Shown here piece by piece: positions 53,622 through 62,311 of a DNA stretch of 64,000 nt. Numbering within the stretch: position 1 is the stretch's first letter; the number at the start of each line of letters is the position of its first letter. This stretch comes from Sphingomonas sp. LT1P40 (GTDB taxonomy: Bacteria; Pseudomonadota; Alphaproteobacteria; Sphingomonadales; Sphingomonadaceae), in assembly GCF_036663835.1 (NCBI RefSeq), contig NZ_JAXOJT010000001.1, forward strand, positions 124,001 through 188,000. Reading direction: 5' to 3'. A program made the position numbers and the translations under genes. A model generated the notes under the pieces. That model had not been told where the DNA came from, searched no databases, and saw only the letters and a list, made by a program, of their open reading frames with translations.

Positions 53622-54476
53622 TCAGGCCCATGTAGCGACCGGCGGGAGGCTCATCAGGATCGCATCGATATTGCCCCCGGTCTTCAACCCGAACAGCGTG
53701 CCGCGATCATAGACCAGGTTGAATTCGGCATAGCGCCCGCGCCATGCCAGCATCCGCGCCCGGTCGGCATCGCTAAAATCCATCCCCATCCGTCGCCGCA
53801 CGATCGCCGGATAGGTCTCCAGAAACGCGCGGCCGACATCCTGCGTGAACGCGAAATTGGCGTCCCAATCATCCGTCTCGTCGCTCGCCAGATGATCGTA
53901 GAAAATCCCGCCAACCCCGCGATGGACATTGCGGTGTGGAATCCAGAAATAATCGTCCGCCCATTGCTTGAAGCGCGGATAATGCGCGGGATCATGCGCG
54001 TCGCACGCCGCTTTAAGCACCGCGTGGAAATCCGCCGTATCCGCCTCATACGGGATCGGCGGGTTCAAATCCGCGCCCCCACCGAACCAGCGCTTCGTCG
54101 TCACCAGGAACCGCGTGTTCATATGCACGGCGGGCACATGCGGGTTGGCCATATGCGCAACCAGACTGATGCCAGTCGCAAAGAATCGCGGGTCCTCGCT
54201 CGCGCCGTTGATCGACTTGGCGAATTCGCCCTCGAACATGCCGCCGACGGTGGAGACGTTGACCCCGACCTTCTCGAACACCTTCCCCTTCATCACGCCC
54301 CGAACACCGCCACCGCCGGGCTCGCCCGATGGATCGACGCGATCCCATGGCGTGTACTCGAAGCTCGCATCCGACCCGGCTTGGCGCTCGATCGCCTCGA
54401 ACGCGGCACAGATCTGGTCGCGCAGGCTCTCGAACCAGCTACGGGCGGTGGATTGTTGGGTATCGAGCGTCAGCAT
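53622..54476 (-). CDS. hemF: Oxygen-dependent coproporphyrinogen III oxidase
   Basis: A 284-residue enzyme of haem synthesis that uses O2 to decarboxylate two propionates of coproporphyrinogen III. Conserved motifs: GGVRGVMKGKVFEKVGVNVSTVGG, PHVPAVHMNTRFL, WFGGGADLNPPIPYE, NVHRGVGGIFYDHL and EFNLVYDRGTLFGLKTGGNIDAILMSLPP. Length is normal. The upstream trmL gene ends 10 bases before it on the same strand. Confidence 0.97.
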   Translation of the reverse strand: MLTLDTQQSTARSWFESLRDQICAAFEAIERQAGSDASFEYTPWDRVDPSGEPGGGGVRGVMKGKVFEKVGVNVSTVGGMFEGEFAKSINGASEDPRFFATGISLVAHMANPHVPAVHMNTRFLVTTKRWFGGGADLNPPIPYEADTADFHAVLKAACDAHDPAHYPRFKQWADDYFWIPHRNVHRGVGGIFYDHLASDETDDWDANFAFTQDVGRAFLETYPAIVRRRMGMDFSDADRARMLAWRGRYAEFNLVYDRGTLFGLKTGGNIDAILMSLPPVATWA

Positions 54477-54486
54477 GGCGCGCGCC

Positions 54487-54951
54487 CTAATCCATTTTGG
54501 CGGGCAAAGGCCACCCGCCGGTTTGCCGCAACGCCTCCGCCAGCACGATTCCCGCCGATACCGACAGGTTCATCGACCGCATCCCCGCCGCCATTGGAAT
54601 GAACACGCGAGCGTCCGCCCGCTCATGGACATGTTCCGGCGCGCCCGCGCCCTCACTGCCGAACAACAGGATATCGTCGGGCAGAAACGCAAAATCGTGC
54701 AGCGGCGTCGCACCCTTGGTCGTCAGCAGCACGATTCGCCCGGTCGCCTGCGCCGCAAACGCATCCCATCCCTGATGCCGCGTCACCTGCACATGGTCGA
54801 TATAGTCCATCCCTGCTCGCGCCACGCGCTTGTCGTCCCACGCGAATCCCATCGGTTCGATCAGCTCGACCGGGGTCGCCAGACACGCGCCGATGCGCAG
54901 CACGGCACCGACGTTTCCGGCAATATCGGGCTGGAACAGGGCGATGCGCAT
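54487..54951 (-). CDS. trmL: tRNA (cytidine/uridine-34-2'-O)-methyltransferase
   Basis: A 154-residue SPOUT methyltransferase that methylates the wobble nucleotide of tRNA-Leu. The start is MRIALFQPDIAGNVGAVLR at 54951, matching TrmL. The trefoil-knot region includes LLFGSEGAGAPEHVHERAD and IPMAAGMRSMNLSVSAGIVLAEALRQ. An open frame continues upstream to 55095 but is not conserved. It lies just upstream of hemF and is divergent from petABC. Confidence 0.94.
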   Translation of the reverse strand: MRIALFQPDIAGNVGAVLRIGACLATPVELIEPMGFAWDDKRVARAGMDYIDHVQVTRHQGWDAFAAQATGRIVLLTTKGATPLHDFAFLPDDILLFGSEGAGAPEHVHERADARVFIPMAAGMRSMNLSVSAGIVLAEALRQTGGWPLPAKMD

Positions 54952-55153
54952 CCAGCTTCCGTAGGGCAGGGGCGGCCCCCACGACAAGTCGGGCAAAAAG
55001 GCGGTTGGCAAAACCCGCATGTGGCGTCTATCAGGCCGCGCAGTCACCGGGGGCACCGGGGGACTATGGTATGGCGTTCGCGCGCTGTACCGCATCCGGA
55101 TTTAGGGGGCGTTTTTCAGCGCCCCACGTGTTTTGAAGTGCAAGGGCTGATGC

Positions 55154-55726
55154 ATGGCAACGCTTGATGAAGCTGTTCCTCCAGGTGACGCGGTCGACGC
55201 GCCGGCCGATCCGCGTCGCCGCGACTATCTCGCGATCGGTGCGGTCGCATGGGCGGGCGTCGGCGCGGGCGTGATTGCGCTGCCTTTGGTCAACCAGATG
55301 AGCCCGTCGGCCGACGTGCTCGCGCTGTCGACCACCGAACTCGACGTGTCGGCGATCCAGCCGGGTCAGGCGATCAAGTCCAGCTTTTTGAAGCAGCCGC
55401 TGTTCGTGCGCAACCTGACACAAAAGGAAATGGACGAGGCGAACGCCGTCGCCGTCGATACCCTGCGCGATCCCCAGACGCTTGCGCAGCGGACGAAGGA
55501 GGGCAAGGCCAACTGGCTGATCACGCTGGGCGTCTGCACCCATCTGGGCTGCGTGCCGCTGGGTGCTGGCGAGGGCGAGAACAAGGGGCCGTTCGGCGGC
55601 TATTTCTGCCCGTGTCACGGTTCGGCCTACGACACGGCGGGTCGCATCCGCACGGGGCCAGCACCGACCAACCTGGCGGTTCCCGACTATGAGTTCATTT
55701 CCGACACCGCGATCCGGGTCGGCTGA
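55154..55726 (+). CDS. petA: Ubiquinol-cytochrome c reductase Rieske iron-sulfur subunit
   Basis: A 190-residue Rieske protein. A twin-arginine-like stretch ([15 protein letters not shown]) serves as membrane anchor, and the 2Fe-2S cluster is bound by CTHLGC (Cys128, His130, Cys133) and CPCHGS (Cys152, Cys154, His155); the two disulfide Cys are 133 and 154. It passes electrons from ubiquinol to cytochrome c1. First gene of the petABC operon. An ~200-base leader precedes it, with a small hairpin at 55106-55125. Confidence 0.98.
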   Translation: MATLDEAVPPGDAVDAPADPRRRDYLAIGAVAWAGVGAGVIALPLVNQMSPSADVLALSTTELDVSAIQPGQAIKSSFLKQPLFVRNLTQKEMDEANAVAVDTLRDPQTLAQRTKEGKANWLITLGVCTHLGCVPLGAGEGENKGPFGGYFCPCHGSAYDTAGRIRTGPAPTNLAVPDYEFISDTAIRVG

Positions 55727-55737
55727 GGGTAGATGGC

Positions 55738-57030
55738 ATGAGCTTTCCCTGGGCAACGCAATACACGCCGAAGCATCCGCTGATGAAGTGGGTGGACGAT
55801 CGTCTGCCGCTTCCGCGCTTCGTCTATAACGCGGTCGGCGCGGGCTATCCCGTGCCGCGCAACCTCAATTATTTCTGGAACTTCGGCATCCTCGCCGGCC
55901 TGTTCCTGGTGCTTCAGATCGTCACCGGCATCGTGCTGGCGATGCATTATGCCGCCAATGCGGGCATCGCATTCGACAGCGTCGAGCATATCATGCGCGA
56001 CGTGAATGGCGGCTGGTTCTTCCGCTATGCGCACGCCAACGGCGCGTCGATGTTCCTGCTCGTCGTCTATATCCATATGGCGCGCGGCCTGTGGTACGGA
56101 TCGTACAAGGCACCGCGCGAAATGGTGTGGCTGCTCGGCGTCGTCATCTTCCTGCTGATGATGGCCACCGCGTTCATGGGTTACGTGCTGCCATGGGGTC
56201 AGATGAGCTTCTGGGGCGCACAGGTCATCACCGGCTTCTTTTCGGCGATACCGGGGGTGGGTGAGACGATCCGCGTGTGGCTGCTGGGCGGTTACGTGCC
56301 GGACAATGCCGCGCTCAACCGCTTCTTCTCGCTCCACTATCTGCTGCCGTTCGTGATCGCCGGTGTGGTCATCCTCCACATTTGGGCACTGCACATTCCC
56401 GGCTCGTCGAACCCGACCGGCGTGGAAGTGAAGAGCGAGCAGGATACGGTGCCGTTCCACCCCTATTATACCGCCAAGGATGGCGTGGGTGTGGGCGTGG
56501 CGCTGCTGATCCTGTCGCTGCTGATTTTCTTCTCGCCGAACCTGCTGGGCCATCCGGACAATTACATTCCGGCCAACCCGCTTTCGACGCCGGCGCACAT
56601 TGTGCCCGAATGGTATTTCCTGCCCTTCTACGCGATCCTGAAGTCGTTCACCTTCGACTTCCTGTGGATCCCGGCGAAGCTGTGGGGCGTGCTCGCCATG
56701 TTCGGGGCGATCCTGCTGCTGTTCTTCTTGCCGTGGCTGGACACGTCGCCGGTGCGTTCGGCGAACTATCGCCCGACCTATCGCTGGTTCCTGTGGATCC
56801 TGCTGATTGACGTACTGGTGCTGGGTTACATCGGCGGCGCATCGCCGTCGCCCTGGGTGATCCTGATCGGTCAGATCGCCACCGCCTATTACTTCATGCA
56901 CTTCCTGCTGATCCTGCCGATTGTGTCGGCGATGGAGCGTCCGCGTCCGCTGCCCAACTCGATCACCGAAGCGGTGCTCGCGGGCAAGGGCGGCACTTCG
57001 CCTGCACAAACCGCAATCGCTGCCGAATAA
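55738..57030 (+). CDS. petB: Ubiquinol-cytochrome c reductase cytochrome b
   Basis: A 430-residue membrane subunit of the bc1 complex with eight helices and two b haems. Haem histidines are in the second helix ([31 protein letters not shown]) and the fourth ([21 protein letters not shown]); the quinol site is PEWYFLPFY. The C-terminal extension of about 30 residues ([19 protein letters not shown]) is usual for alphaproteobacteria. It is 11 bases after petA and 15 before petC. Confidence 0.98.
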   Translation: MSFPWATQYTPKHPLMKWVDDRLPLPRFVYNAVGAGYPVPRNLNYFWNFGILAGLFLVLQIVTGIVLAMHYAANAGIAFDSVEHIMRDVNGGWFFRYAHANGASMFLLVVYIHMARGLWYGSYKAPREMVWLLGVVIFLLMMATAFMGYVLPWGQMSFWGAQVITGFFSAIPGVGETIRVWLLGGYVPDNAALNRFFSLHYLLPFVIAGVVILHIWALHIPGSSNPTGVEVKSEQDTVPFHPYYTAKDGVGVGVALLILSLLIFFSPNLLGHPDNYIPANPLSTPAHIVPEWYFLPFYAILKSFTFDFLWIPAKLWGVLAMFGAILLLFFLPWLDTSPVRSANYRPTYRWFLWILLIDVLVLGYIGGASPSPWVILIGQIATAYYFMHFLLILPIVSAMERPRPLPNSITEAVLAGKGGTSPAQTAIAAE

Positions 57031-57045
57031 GAGGGACTGGATAAA

Positions 57046-57873
57046 ATGGTTCGCATTCTTGGCGGCTTGGTCGGGCTGGGCTTCGTTGCCGCCCTGCTGT
57101 TCGGCATCTGGGACACGCTCTCGAACGGAATGAAGGTTGCGCCGACGGCGGAGCATGAATTCCACGAGCACGCGAAAGAGACCAAGTTCTCGTTCGACGG
57201 CTTCTTGGGCAAGTATGACAATCGCCAGCTTCAGCGCGGGCTTCAGGTGTACAAGGAAGTGTGCGCCGCCTGTCACTCGCTGCGGCTGGTGTCGTTCCGC
57301 GATCTCGAGGCGCTCGGCTATGACGAGGGTCAGGTAAAGACGCTGGCCAAGGGTTTTCAGGTTCCTTCGGTGAACCCGGACACCGGTGAAGCCGCAACCC
57401 GCGACGGTCTGCCCTCGGACAAGTTCCCGCTGGTCTATGCCAACGACGTCGCCGCCCGCGCCGCCAACAACAACGCGATCCCGCCGGATCTGTCGCTGAT
57501 GGCCAAGGCGCGCCACAATGGCCCGGCCTATATTTACTCGCTGCTGACCGGCTATCAGGTACAGCCTGCTGCGCTGCTCAAGGAGTTCCCGGAAGCAAAA
57601 ACGCCGACCGGCCTGCACTTCAACCCTTATTTCGCCACGCTCAACCTGGCGATGGCACCGCCGCTCAAGGACGGTCAGGTCACCTATTCGGACGGCACGG
57701 CGGCCAAGGTCGATAATTATGCCAAGGACGTTGCCGCGTTCCTCGCATGGACCGCGGAGCCGAAGCTTCAGGCGCGCAAGACCGCTGGTCTGGCGACGGT
57801 AATCTTCCTGCTGATCTTCTGCTTCCTGACCTATGGTGCGTACAAGAGCATCTGGCGCAATCTGAAGCATTGA
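57046..57873 (+). CDS. petC: Ubiquinol-cytochrome c reductase cytochrome c1
   Basis: A 275-residue periplasmic cytochrome c1 anchored by a C-terminal helix (about 247-265, GLATVIFLLIFCFLTYGAYKSIW). The N-terminal hydrophobic stretch acts as signal. The haem-binding CxxCH is CAACH (Cys73, Cys76, His77), and the axial Met lies in LAMAPPLKDG. It passes electrons to soluble cytochrome c. Last gene of petABC, followed by a strong terminator. Confidence 0.98.
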   Translation: MVRILGGLVGLGFVAALLFGIWDTLSNGMKVAPTAEHEFHEHAKETKFSFDGFLGKYDNRQLQRGLQVYKEVCAACHSLRLVSFRDLEALGYDEGQVKTLAKGFQVPSVNPDTGEAATRDGLPSDKFPLVYANDVAARAANNNAIPPDLSLMAKARHNGPAYIYSLLTGYQVQPAALLKEFPEAKTPTGLHFNPYFATLNLAMAPPLKDGQVTYSDGTAAKVDNYAKDVAAFLAWTAEPKLQARKTAGLATVIFLLIFCFLTYGAYKSIWRNLKH

Positions 57874-57897
57874 TCGGGTAACGCCGACACGAAACCG

Positions 57898-57928
57898 AAC
57901 GGCCCGGGAAGCGATTCCCGGGCCGTTT
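57898..57928 (+). terminator. Intrinsic terminator after petC
   Basis: A 13-base-pair perfect stem (57898-57910 with 57915-57927) with a GCGA loop is followed by TTTG. It lies between petC and apt. Confidence 0.8.
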
Positions 57929-57945
57929 GCTTGGGGAACCGACCG

Positions 57946-58482
57946 ATGAACTCGAACGACGATCTCCGCGCGCTGATCCGCACGATCCCGGATTTTCCCA
58001 AGCCCGGAATCATGTTCCGCGACATCACCACGCTGTTGCTCGACCCCGCCGGCCTTGCGCGCGCGGTCGAGCGGATCGTCGACGCAGTCGAGGGTCAAGT
58101 CGATCTGGTCGCGGGGATCGAGGCGCGCGGCTTCCTCTTCGCCACGCCGGTCGCGCTGGCGCTGGGGGCAGGGGTGCTGCTGGTGCGCAAGGACGGCAAG
58201 CTGCCCGGCGCCACCCTCACCGAAGACTATACGCTGGAATATGGCACTGACCGCATCGCGATCCATGCCGATTCTTTTGCCCCCGGCGCGCGCATCCTGC
58301 TGATCGACGACCTGATCGCCACCGGCGGCACCGCCCGCGCCGCCGTGCGACTGTTGCGCAAAGCCGGGGCACAAGTGACGGAGGCGGCTTTCGTCATCGA
58401 CTTGCCCGAATTGCGCGGTGCCGATGCGCTGCGGGCCGAGGGCATTCACGTCACGACGTTGGTGGGCTTCGCGGGGCATTAA
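57946..58482 (+). CDS. apt: Adenine phosphoribosyltransferase
   Basis: A 178-residue purine-salvage enzyme that makes AMP from adenine and PRPP. Motifs: DFPKPGIMFRDITTLLLDP at the start, GIEARGFLFATPVALALGAG, RKDGKLPGATLTEDYTLEYG, and the PRPP-binding ILLIDDLIATGGTARA. The ATG at 57946 has GGGGAA upstream; a TTG 5 codons earlier is not supported. Single gene after the petC terminator. Confidence 0.97.
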   Translation: MNSNDDLRALIRTIPDFPKPGIMFRDITTLLLDPAGLARAVERIVDAVEGQVDLVAGIEARGFLFATPVALALGAGVLLVRKDGKLPGATLTEDYTLEYGTDRIAIHADSFAPGARILLIDDLIATGGTARAAVRLLRKAGAQVTEAAFVIDLPELRGADALRAEGIHVTTLVGFAGH

Positions 58483-58554
58483 CGGAACCGATTCACCTTC
58501 TCCCCCGTTTTCAAACGGTTGGGCGGCTCGAAGCACGCCCGTGGAGAGCGTATC

Positions 58555-59106
58555 ATGTATATTCCACGTATCGTTACTGTCGGCCTGATCGGTGCGGCGG
58601 CGCTTGGCGTTTCGGCCTGCACCGATGGCTATGGCAGTTCCGGCGTCTCGGTCGGCTATGGCGGCGGTGGCTATGGCGGCGGCTATTATGACGACGATTA
58701 TGGCTATGGCGGTGCCAGCTATGGAAGCGCCTATTGGGGCTGGCAGGGCGATTATTACTACCCCGGCACCGGTTATTATGTGTACGGGCGCGACCGCCGG
58801 CCGATCCGGTGGAACCGCGATCAGCAGCGTTACTGGGAAGGTCGTCGCTCGAACTGGCGTGGTGCCCCGCGCGACATTCGCCAGAACTGGCGCGAATTCG
58901 CGCAGGATCGCCGTCAGGACAATCGCGACTATCGGCAAGACCGTCGCGGCGACCGCCAAGCCTATCGCAATGGTCAGGTAACGCGTCCCGAAGCTCGTGC
59001 GGAGCGCCGCGATGATCGTCGGGACTATCGCCGCGAATACCGTCAGGACCGCCGCGAGCTTCGCCGTGAAAACCGGCAGGACCGCCGCGACCGCCGTCCA
59101 CGCTGA
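58555..59106 (+). CDS. Gly/Tyr-rich lipoprotein with Arg/Asp-rich tail
   Basis: A 183-residue lipoprotein: signal MYIPRIVTVGLIGAAALGVSAC with Cys at residue 22. Next comes a Gly/Tyr-rich segment (about 23-80: SVGYGGGGYGGGYYDDDYGYG), and then residues 90-183 consist of repeated Arg/Asp/Gln motifs (RRQDNRDYRQDRRGDRQAYR). The tail is a polyampholyte and probably disordered. It is common in sphingomonads; function unknown. GGAGAG precedes the ATG at 58555. Confidence 0.78.
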   Translation: MYIPRIVTVGLIGAAALGVSACTDGYGSSGVSVGYGGGGYGGGYYDDDYGYGGASYGSAYWGWQGDYYYPGTGYYVYGRDRRPIRWNRDQQRYWEGRRSNWRGAPRDIRQNWREFAQDRRQDNRDYRQDRRGDRQAYRNGQVTRPEARAERRDDRRDYRREYRQDRRELRRENRQDRRDRRPR

Positions 59107-59136
59107 CTTCAGCGGGGTGCGTGTGCGGCCGGTGGG

Positions 59137-59586
59137 TTAGCCCGCCGGTCGCCGCGCAAGCAATCCGCGCGCGATAAAGCTCAGCACCTTCTCGTCATGC
59201 TGATTGAACACTAACATCTGGCTGCGCGTGCTGCCCATTTCGGGTCGCTTCTCCGACGCCTTTTTCTCAAGCAATTCGGTTTCACAGCGCAGCGTGTCGC
59301 CGGGAAACACCGGTTTCAGCCAGCGTAACTCGTCGATTCCCGCCGCGCCCAGGCTCGCCTGCGGATGCGCCTTCATCTGCTCGACCAGCATCGCCATCGC
59401 CATTGCGCACGTGTGCCAACCACTTGCCGACATCCGCCCGAAATGCGTTTTTGCAGCCTCTTCGTCGGACAAATGAAAGGGCTGCGGGTCGTATTTCTCG
59501 GCGAAAGCCAGCGATTCCTCGCGCGTCACATGATAGCTGCCGAACGACGCCGTCGCGCCCACTTCCAGATCGTCGAAATATATCAT
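59137..59586 (-). CDS. MaoC-family dehydratase
   Basis: A 149-residue hot-dog-fold enzyme of the MaoC (R-specific enoyl-CoA hydratase-like) family. It starts MIYFDDLEVGATASFGSYHVT. The active-site region is DPQPFHLSDEEAAKTHFGRMSASGWHTCAMAM (Asp and His of the hydratase motif), and VFPGDTLRCETEL is conserved. It hydrates a trans-2-enoyl-CoA or similar thioester. The stop is 30 bases from the stop of the preceding convergent gene. Confidence 0.92.
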   Translation of the reverse strand: MIYFDDLEVGATASFGSYHVTREESLAFAEKYDPQPFHLSDEEAAKTHFGRMSASGWHTCAMAMAMLVEQMKAHPQASLGAAGIDELRWLKPVFPGDTLRCETELLEKKASEKRPEMGSTRSQMLVFNQHDEKVLSFIARGLLARRPAG

Positions 59587-59653
59587 GGGATCAGTTTCGG
59601 ACTGAAACCGGGTTTTGGCAAGAGGGGCGGGGATCGCTCCCCGCCCGCTCCCG

Positions 59654-60991
59654 TCACGACCCCAATGACAGCTTTGCGAACCCCGTCACGCTGACCGGCG
59701 ACTCGCCGTAAAAGGGGTCGAGCGTACCCGGCTTGAAATAGGTCGCCGCGCTCGCGCCCAGTGCCAGATTGACCGATTTCGCCAGCGGAATGCGATAGGC
59801 ATAGCCGCCCTCCAGCCGCCCGACCCGGAACCGCCGGTCGTGCAATGGATGCGAATGGTCGGGAAACAACTCGTCATTCTCGACCATTTCGCCGCGTGCG
59901 AACACGGTATGGCGTGCGTCGATATCCCAGTTCGCCTCCGCCACCCACGCGGTGAGTGTCGGCCCGGGCAAACGGTTCTTGGCCGAGAAGGCGATCGTCG
60001 CCGACAGCCCGCCCTTCGCATAATGCACGCTGGCGGTGGTGCGCGCCTCATCCTCGTCACCGTGCAGCGCCTCCGGGCTTTCCAGCCGCCCGAAACTCAC
60101 TTGTGCCGCCCAGTTTGGCGATGGCGTCCATGTCCCGCGCACGCTCCACGAATCTAGCTTGATTGGATCGAAGCCCCAGCGTTCCTCGTCCGGCTCCCGC
60201 CCCTTGAACGCCGATGTTTCCAGCTGGAACGTCCGCCCGCGCACGCCAGCCGTGACCACGCCATAGGTAATATGCGTCGAATCGAACCAGTGATGCGCGA
60301 TCGGCGACATCGTCTGATACCGCGCCGATCGCCGGTGCATGAAGGCGGGCGGCCCCAGCGCAGGCTCGCCCACCGGCCCGCCATAAAGGAACGCGGTCGT
60401 GCTCTCGCTGACGTCCAACTCCAGCCGTGCCGCCAGCTCCATGAACAGATCGTGCGGATGCTGCCGGTCGACCAGCGCGCGACCGTTCGCGGTCTCGCCC
60501 GCCGCGAACAGATTGGGATAGCCGCGCTTGCCCATCAGCGGCTCCAGGCTGAACATCGTGCGCAATTCGATCCGTGTCGTGTCGTTCAGGTCGCGGGCGG
60601 CAGTGACCATTCCCATCGACTGGATAAACGCCATATCGTCGCCGCGCGGCCCGCCCTGATCGGTGACCGCGCCCCACAGATAGCCATGGCCCATAATCAT
60701 CCACTCCCCGGCCATAAGATGCAGCCCGTCATGCATCCCGCTCTCGGCAGCGGGGAGTAAGGCGGTGCCGGAGGCGATGGCGGCGTTGTCCTCGGCTGCC
60801 TCCGCTTTCGGTGCGTGATGCTGATGCGGCAGCGGTGCGGGTGTCGGCGTCGGCGTGGGAACCGGCGTTGGGGCCGGTGTCGGTTTGGGGGCAGGGGCGG
60901 GCATGATATGTCCGCTATGATCCTGTGCCGTTGCCGCAACGGGCAACGACGTCGCCGCCAACAGGGCGGCGAGCGATACGCTCATCTTCAT
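59654..60991 (-). CDS. Exported His/Pro-rich beta-barrel-like protein
   Basis: A 445-residue exported protein (signal peptide about 1-23, ending ATAQ). Residues 24-70 are a Pro/Ala/His-rich linker (DHSGHIMPAPAPKPTPAPTP, then HQHHAPKAE). The rest has an outer-membrane-protein-like alternating pattern and ends with VTGFAKLSLGS, with Met/His-rich patches (HDGLHLMAGEWMIMGHGY). I do not recognise the family with certainty. It lies downstream of the Met/Cys-rich gene on the same strand. The start at 60991 is chosen because it begins the signal peptide. Confidence 0.78.
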   Translation of the reverse strand: MKMSVSLAALLAATSLPVAATAQDHSGHIMPAPAPKPTPAPTPVPTPTPTPAPLPHQHHAPKAEAAEDNAAIASGTALLPAAESGMHDGLHLMAGEWMIMGHGYLWGAVTDQGGPRGDDMAFIQSMGMVTAARDLNDTTRIELRTMFSLEPLMGKRGYPNLFAAGETANGRALVDRQHPHDLFMELAARLELDVSESTTAFLYGGPVGEPALGPPAFMHRRSARYQTMSPIAHHWFDSTHITYGVVTAGVRGRTFQLETSAFKGREPDEERWGFDPIKLDSWSVRGTWTPSPNWAAQVSFGRLESPEALHGDEDEARTTASVHYAKGGLSATIAFSAKNRLPGPTLTAWVAEANWDIDARHTVFARGEMVENDELFPDHSHPLHDRRFRVGRLEGGYAYRIPLAKSVNLALGASAATYFKPGTLDPFYGESPVSVTGFAKLSLGS

Positions 60992-61044
60992 GTAAAAAAC
61001 TCCGTGTCTGGTCCAGATGCGTCGGGGCATGCCCCGCGTCGGTA

Positions 61045-61377
61045 TCAGGCGCGCGGAGGGGGCGTCTCTGGCGGTCCAGCGGGCGCGTGCAGCCCCGTGT
61101 CGAGCGGTGGTGCGCCATGCTCGCCTATCAGGCGGCGTTGCGATTCGACCTGCGGCACGCGCAGCGTCGCGGGGGCGATGCATCCCACGCACAGCATGTT
61201 GCCCATCTTTGGAATCCGGTCGGGCTCCGGCACGGGGGCGGGCGCGGCATGATCCATCGCCATGTCCGCCGTCCCCATCTCCGCCATCGCCGCATCATGA
61301 CATGCCGGAGCCGCCGCCGCCGGGGCGGGCAGGGTGCTGAACAACAGCGCCAGCATCAGGATCAACCGGGCGATCAT
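61045..61377 (-). CDS. Small exported Met/His/Cys-rich protein
   Basis: A 110-residue exported protein (signal peptide about 1-22, ending AAAA). Mature part: a Met/His-rich stretch (CHDAAMAEMGTADMAMDHAA) followed by MGNMLCVGCIAPATLR, with a CxxC, a composition typical of copper-related exported proteins (DUF2946-like). It is followed on the same strand by the His/Pro-rich barrel gene after 53 bases. Copper binding is inferred from composition only. Confidence 0.72.
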   Translation of the reverse strand: MIARLILMLALLFSTLPAPAAAAPACHDAAMAEMGTADMAMDHAAPAPVPEPDRIPKMGNMLCVGCIAPATLRVPQVESQRRLIGEHGAPPLDTGLHAPAGPPETPPPRA

Positions 61378-61450
61378 CCGCGCGCCATAGCCGCCATCGG
61401 CCGCTTCGCCAACCTTGCCGGTTCATCGCCGGCGTCTTACCTGACAGCGG

Positions 61451-62311
61451 ATGCCATCCGCTCCCAATCCCGTCGCCGGACTGCGCGCGCGCCTGATCGG
61501 GGTGGTGCGCCGCACCTTCAACGATCAGGACAAGGGCGAAACCCCGGTTCAGCGCAGCGACGATGCGCTGTTCGCGCGCGATTCAGTCACCTGGCGCGTG
61601 CATGGCGATGTCACGACGATGATGGTCGGCGGCGTCGCGTCGCTATTGCTTCAGATGCTGCACCCGGCGGTGCTGGCCGGCGTGTGGGACCACAGCGCGT
61701 TTCGCACCGACATGCTCGGCCGCCTGCGCCGTACCGCGCGCTTCATCGCGGTGACCACCTTTGCCGAACGGGGGAGTGCCGAAGCCGCCATCGCCAAGGT
61801 CCGCGAAGTCCACGAACGCATCGGCGGCACGCTACAGGACGGCACCCCCTATCGCGCCGACGACCCCGACCTGCTCGCCTGGGTCCATGTGACGGAGATG
61901 TGGTGCTTCCTCGCCGCGTGGCAGCGCTACGGCGTCCCGCTGACCCCGGCACAGGAGGATATCTATTTCGCCGAAACCGCCCGCATCGCCGAAGCGCTCG
62001 GTGCCGACCCGGTCCCGCGCAGCAAGGCGGAGGCCGAAGCGCTGATCGCCCGCATGCGCCCGCAACTCGCGGTCGATGCCCGCACACGGGAAGTCGCCCA
62101 CTTCGTCCTCGCCCAGCCCGCGCCCAACCTCGCCGTCGCCCCGGCCCAGGCGGCGATCTTCGCCGCCGCAGTAGACCTGCTCCCGTCATGGGCGCGCGCA
62201 ATGCACGATCTGAAACGCCCGCTCGTCGCGGTGCCGCTGGTGCGCGGGTCGACGCTGGCGATTGCGCGGACGTTTCGCTGGGCGTTCGGTGCTGGGGTGG
62301 GGAGTCGCTGA
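61451..62311 (+). CDS. MpaB/latex-clearing-protein-like oxygenase (DUF2236)
   Basis: A 286-residue helical protein matching the MpaB/DUF2236 family, which includes haem-dependent oxygenases such as the rubber oxygenase Lcp. Conserved stretches: VTWRVHGDVTTMMVGGVASLLLQMLHPAVLAGVWDHS, RTARFIAVTTFA and LLAWVHVTEMWCFL (haem-ligand His is likely among these). No signal peptide is evident, so it is probably cytoplasmic. It is divergent from the Met/His-rich pair and abuts the convergent OmpA gene. Confidence 0.9.
   Translation: MPSAPNPVAGLRARLIGVVRRTFNDQDKGETPVQRSDDALFARDSVTWRVHGDVTTMMVGGVASLLLQMLHPAVLAGVWDHSAFRTDMLGRLRRTARFIAVTTFAERGSAEAAIAKVREVHERIGGTLQDGTPYRADDPDLLAWVHVTEMWCFLAAWQRYGVPLTPAQEDIYFAETARIAEALGADPVPRSKAEAEALIARMRPQLAVDARTREVAHFVLAQPAPNLAVAPAQAAIFAAAVDLLPSWARAMHDLKRPLVAVPLVRGSTLAIARTFRWAFGAGVGSR

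Noticed and set aside
55687..58959. A 1090-codon open frame on the minus strand across petB, petC and apt
   Set aside because: It is antisense to conserved bc1 and apt genes, has no recognisable domain, and has a composition typical of a frame shadow.
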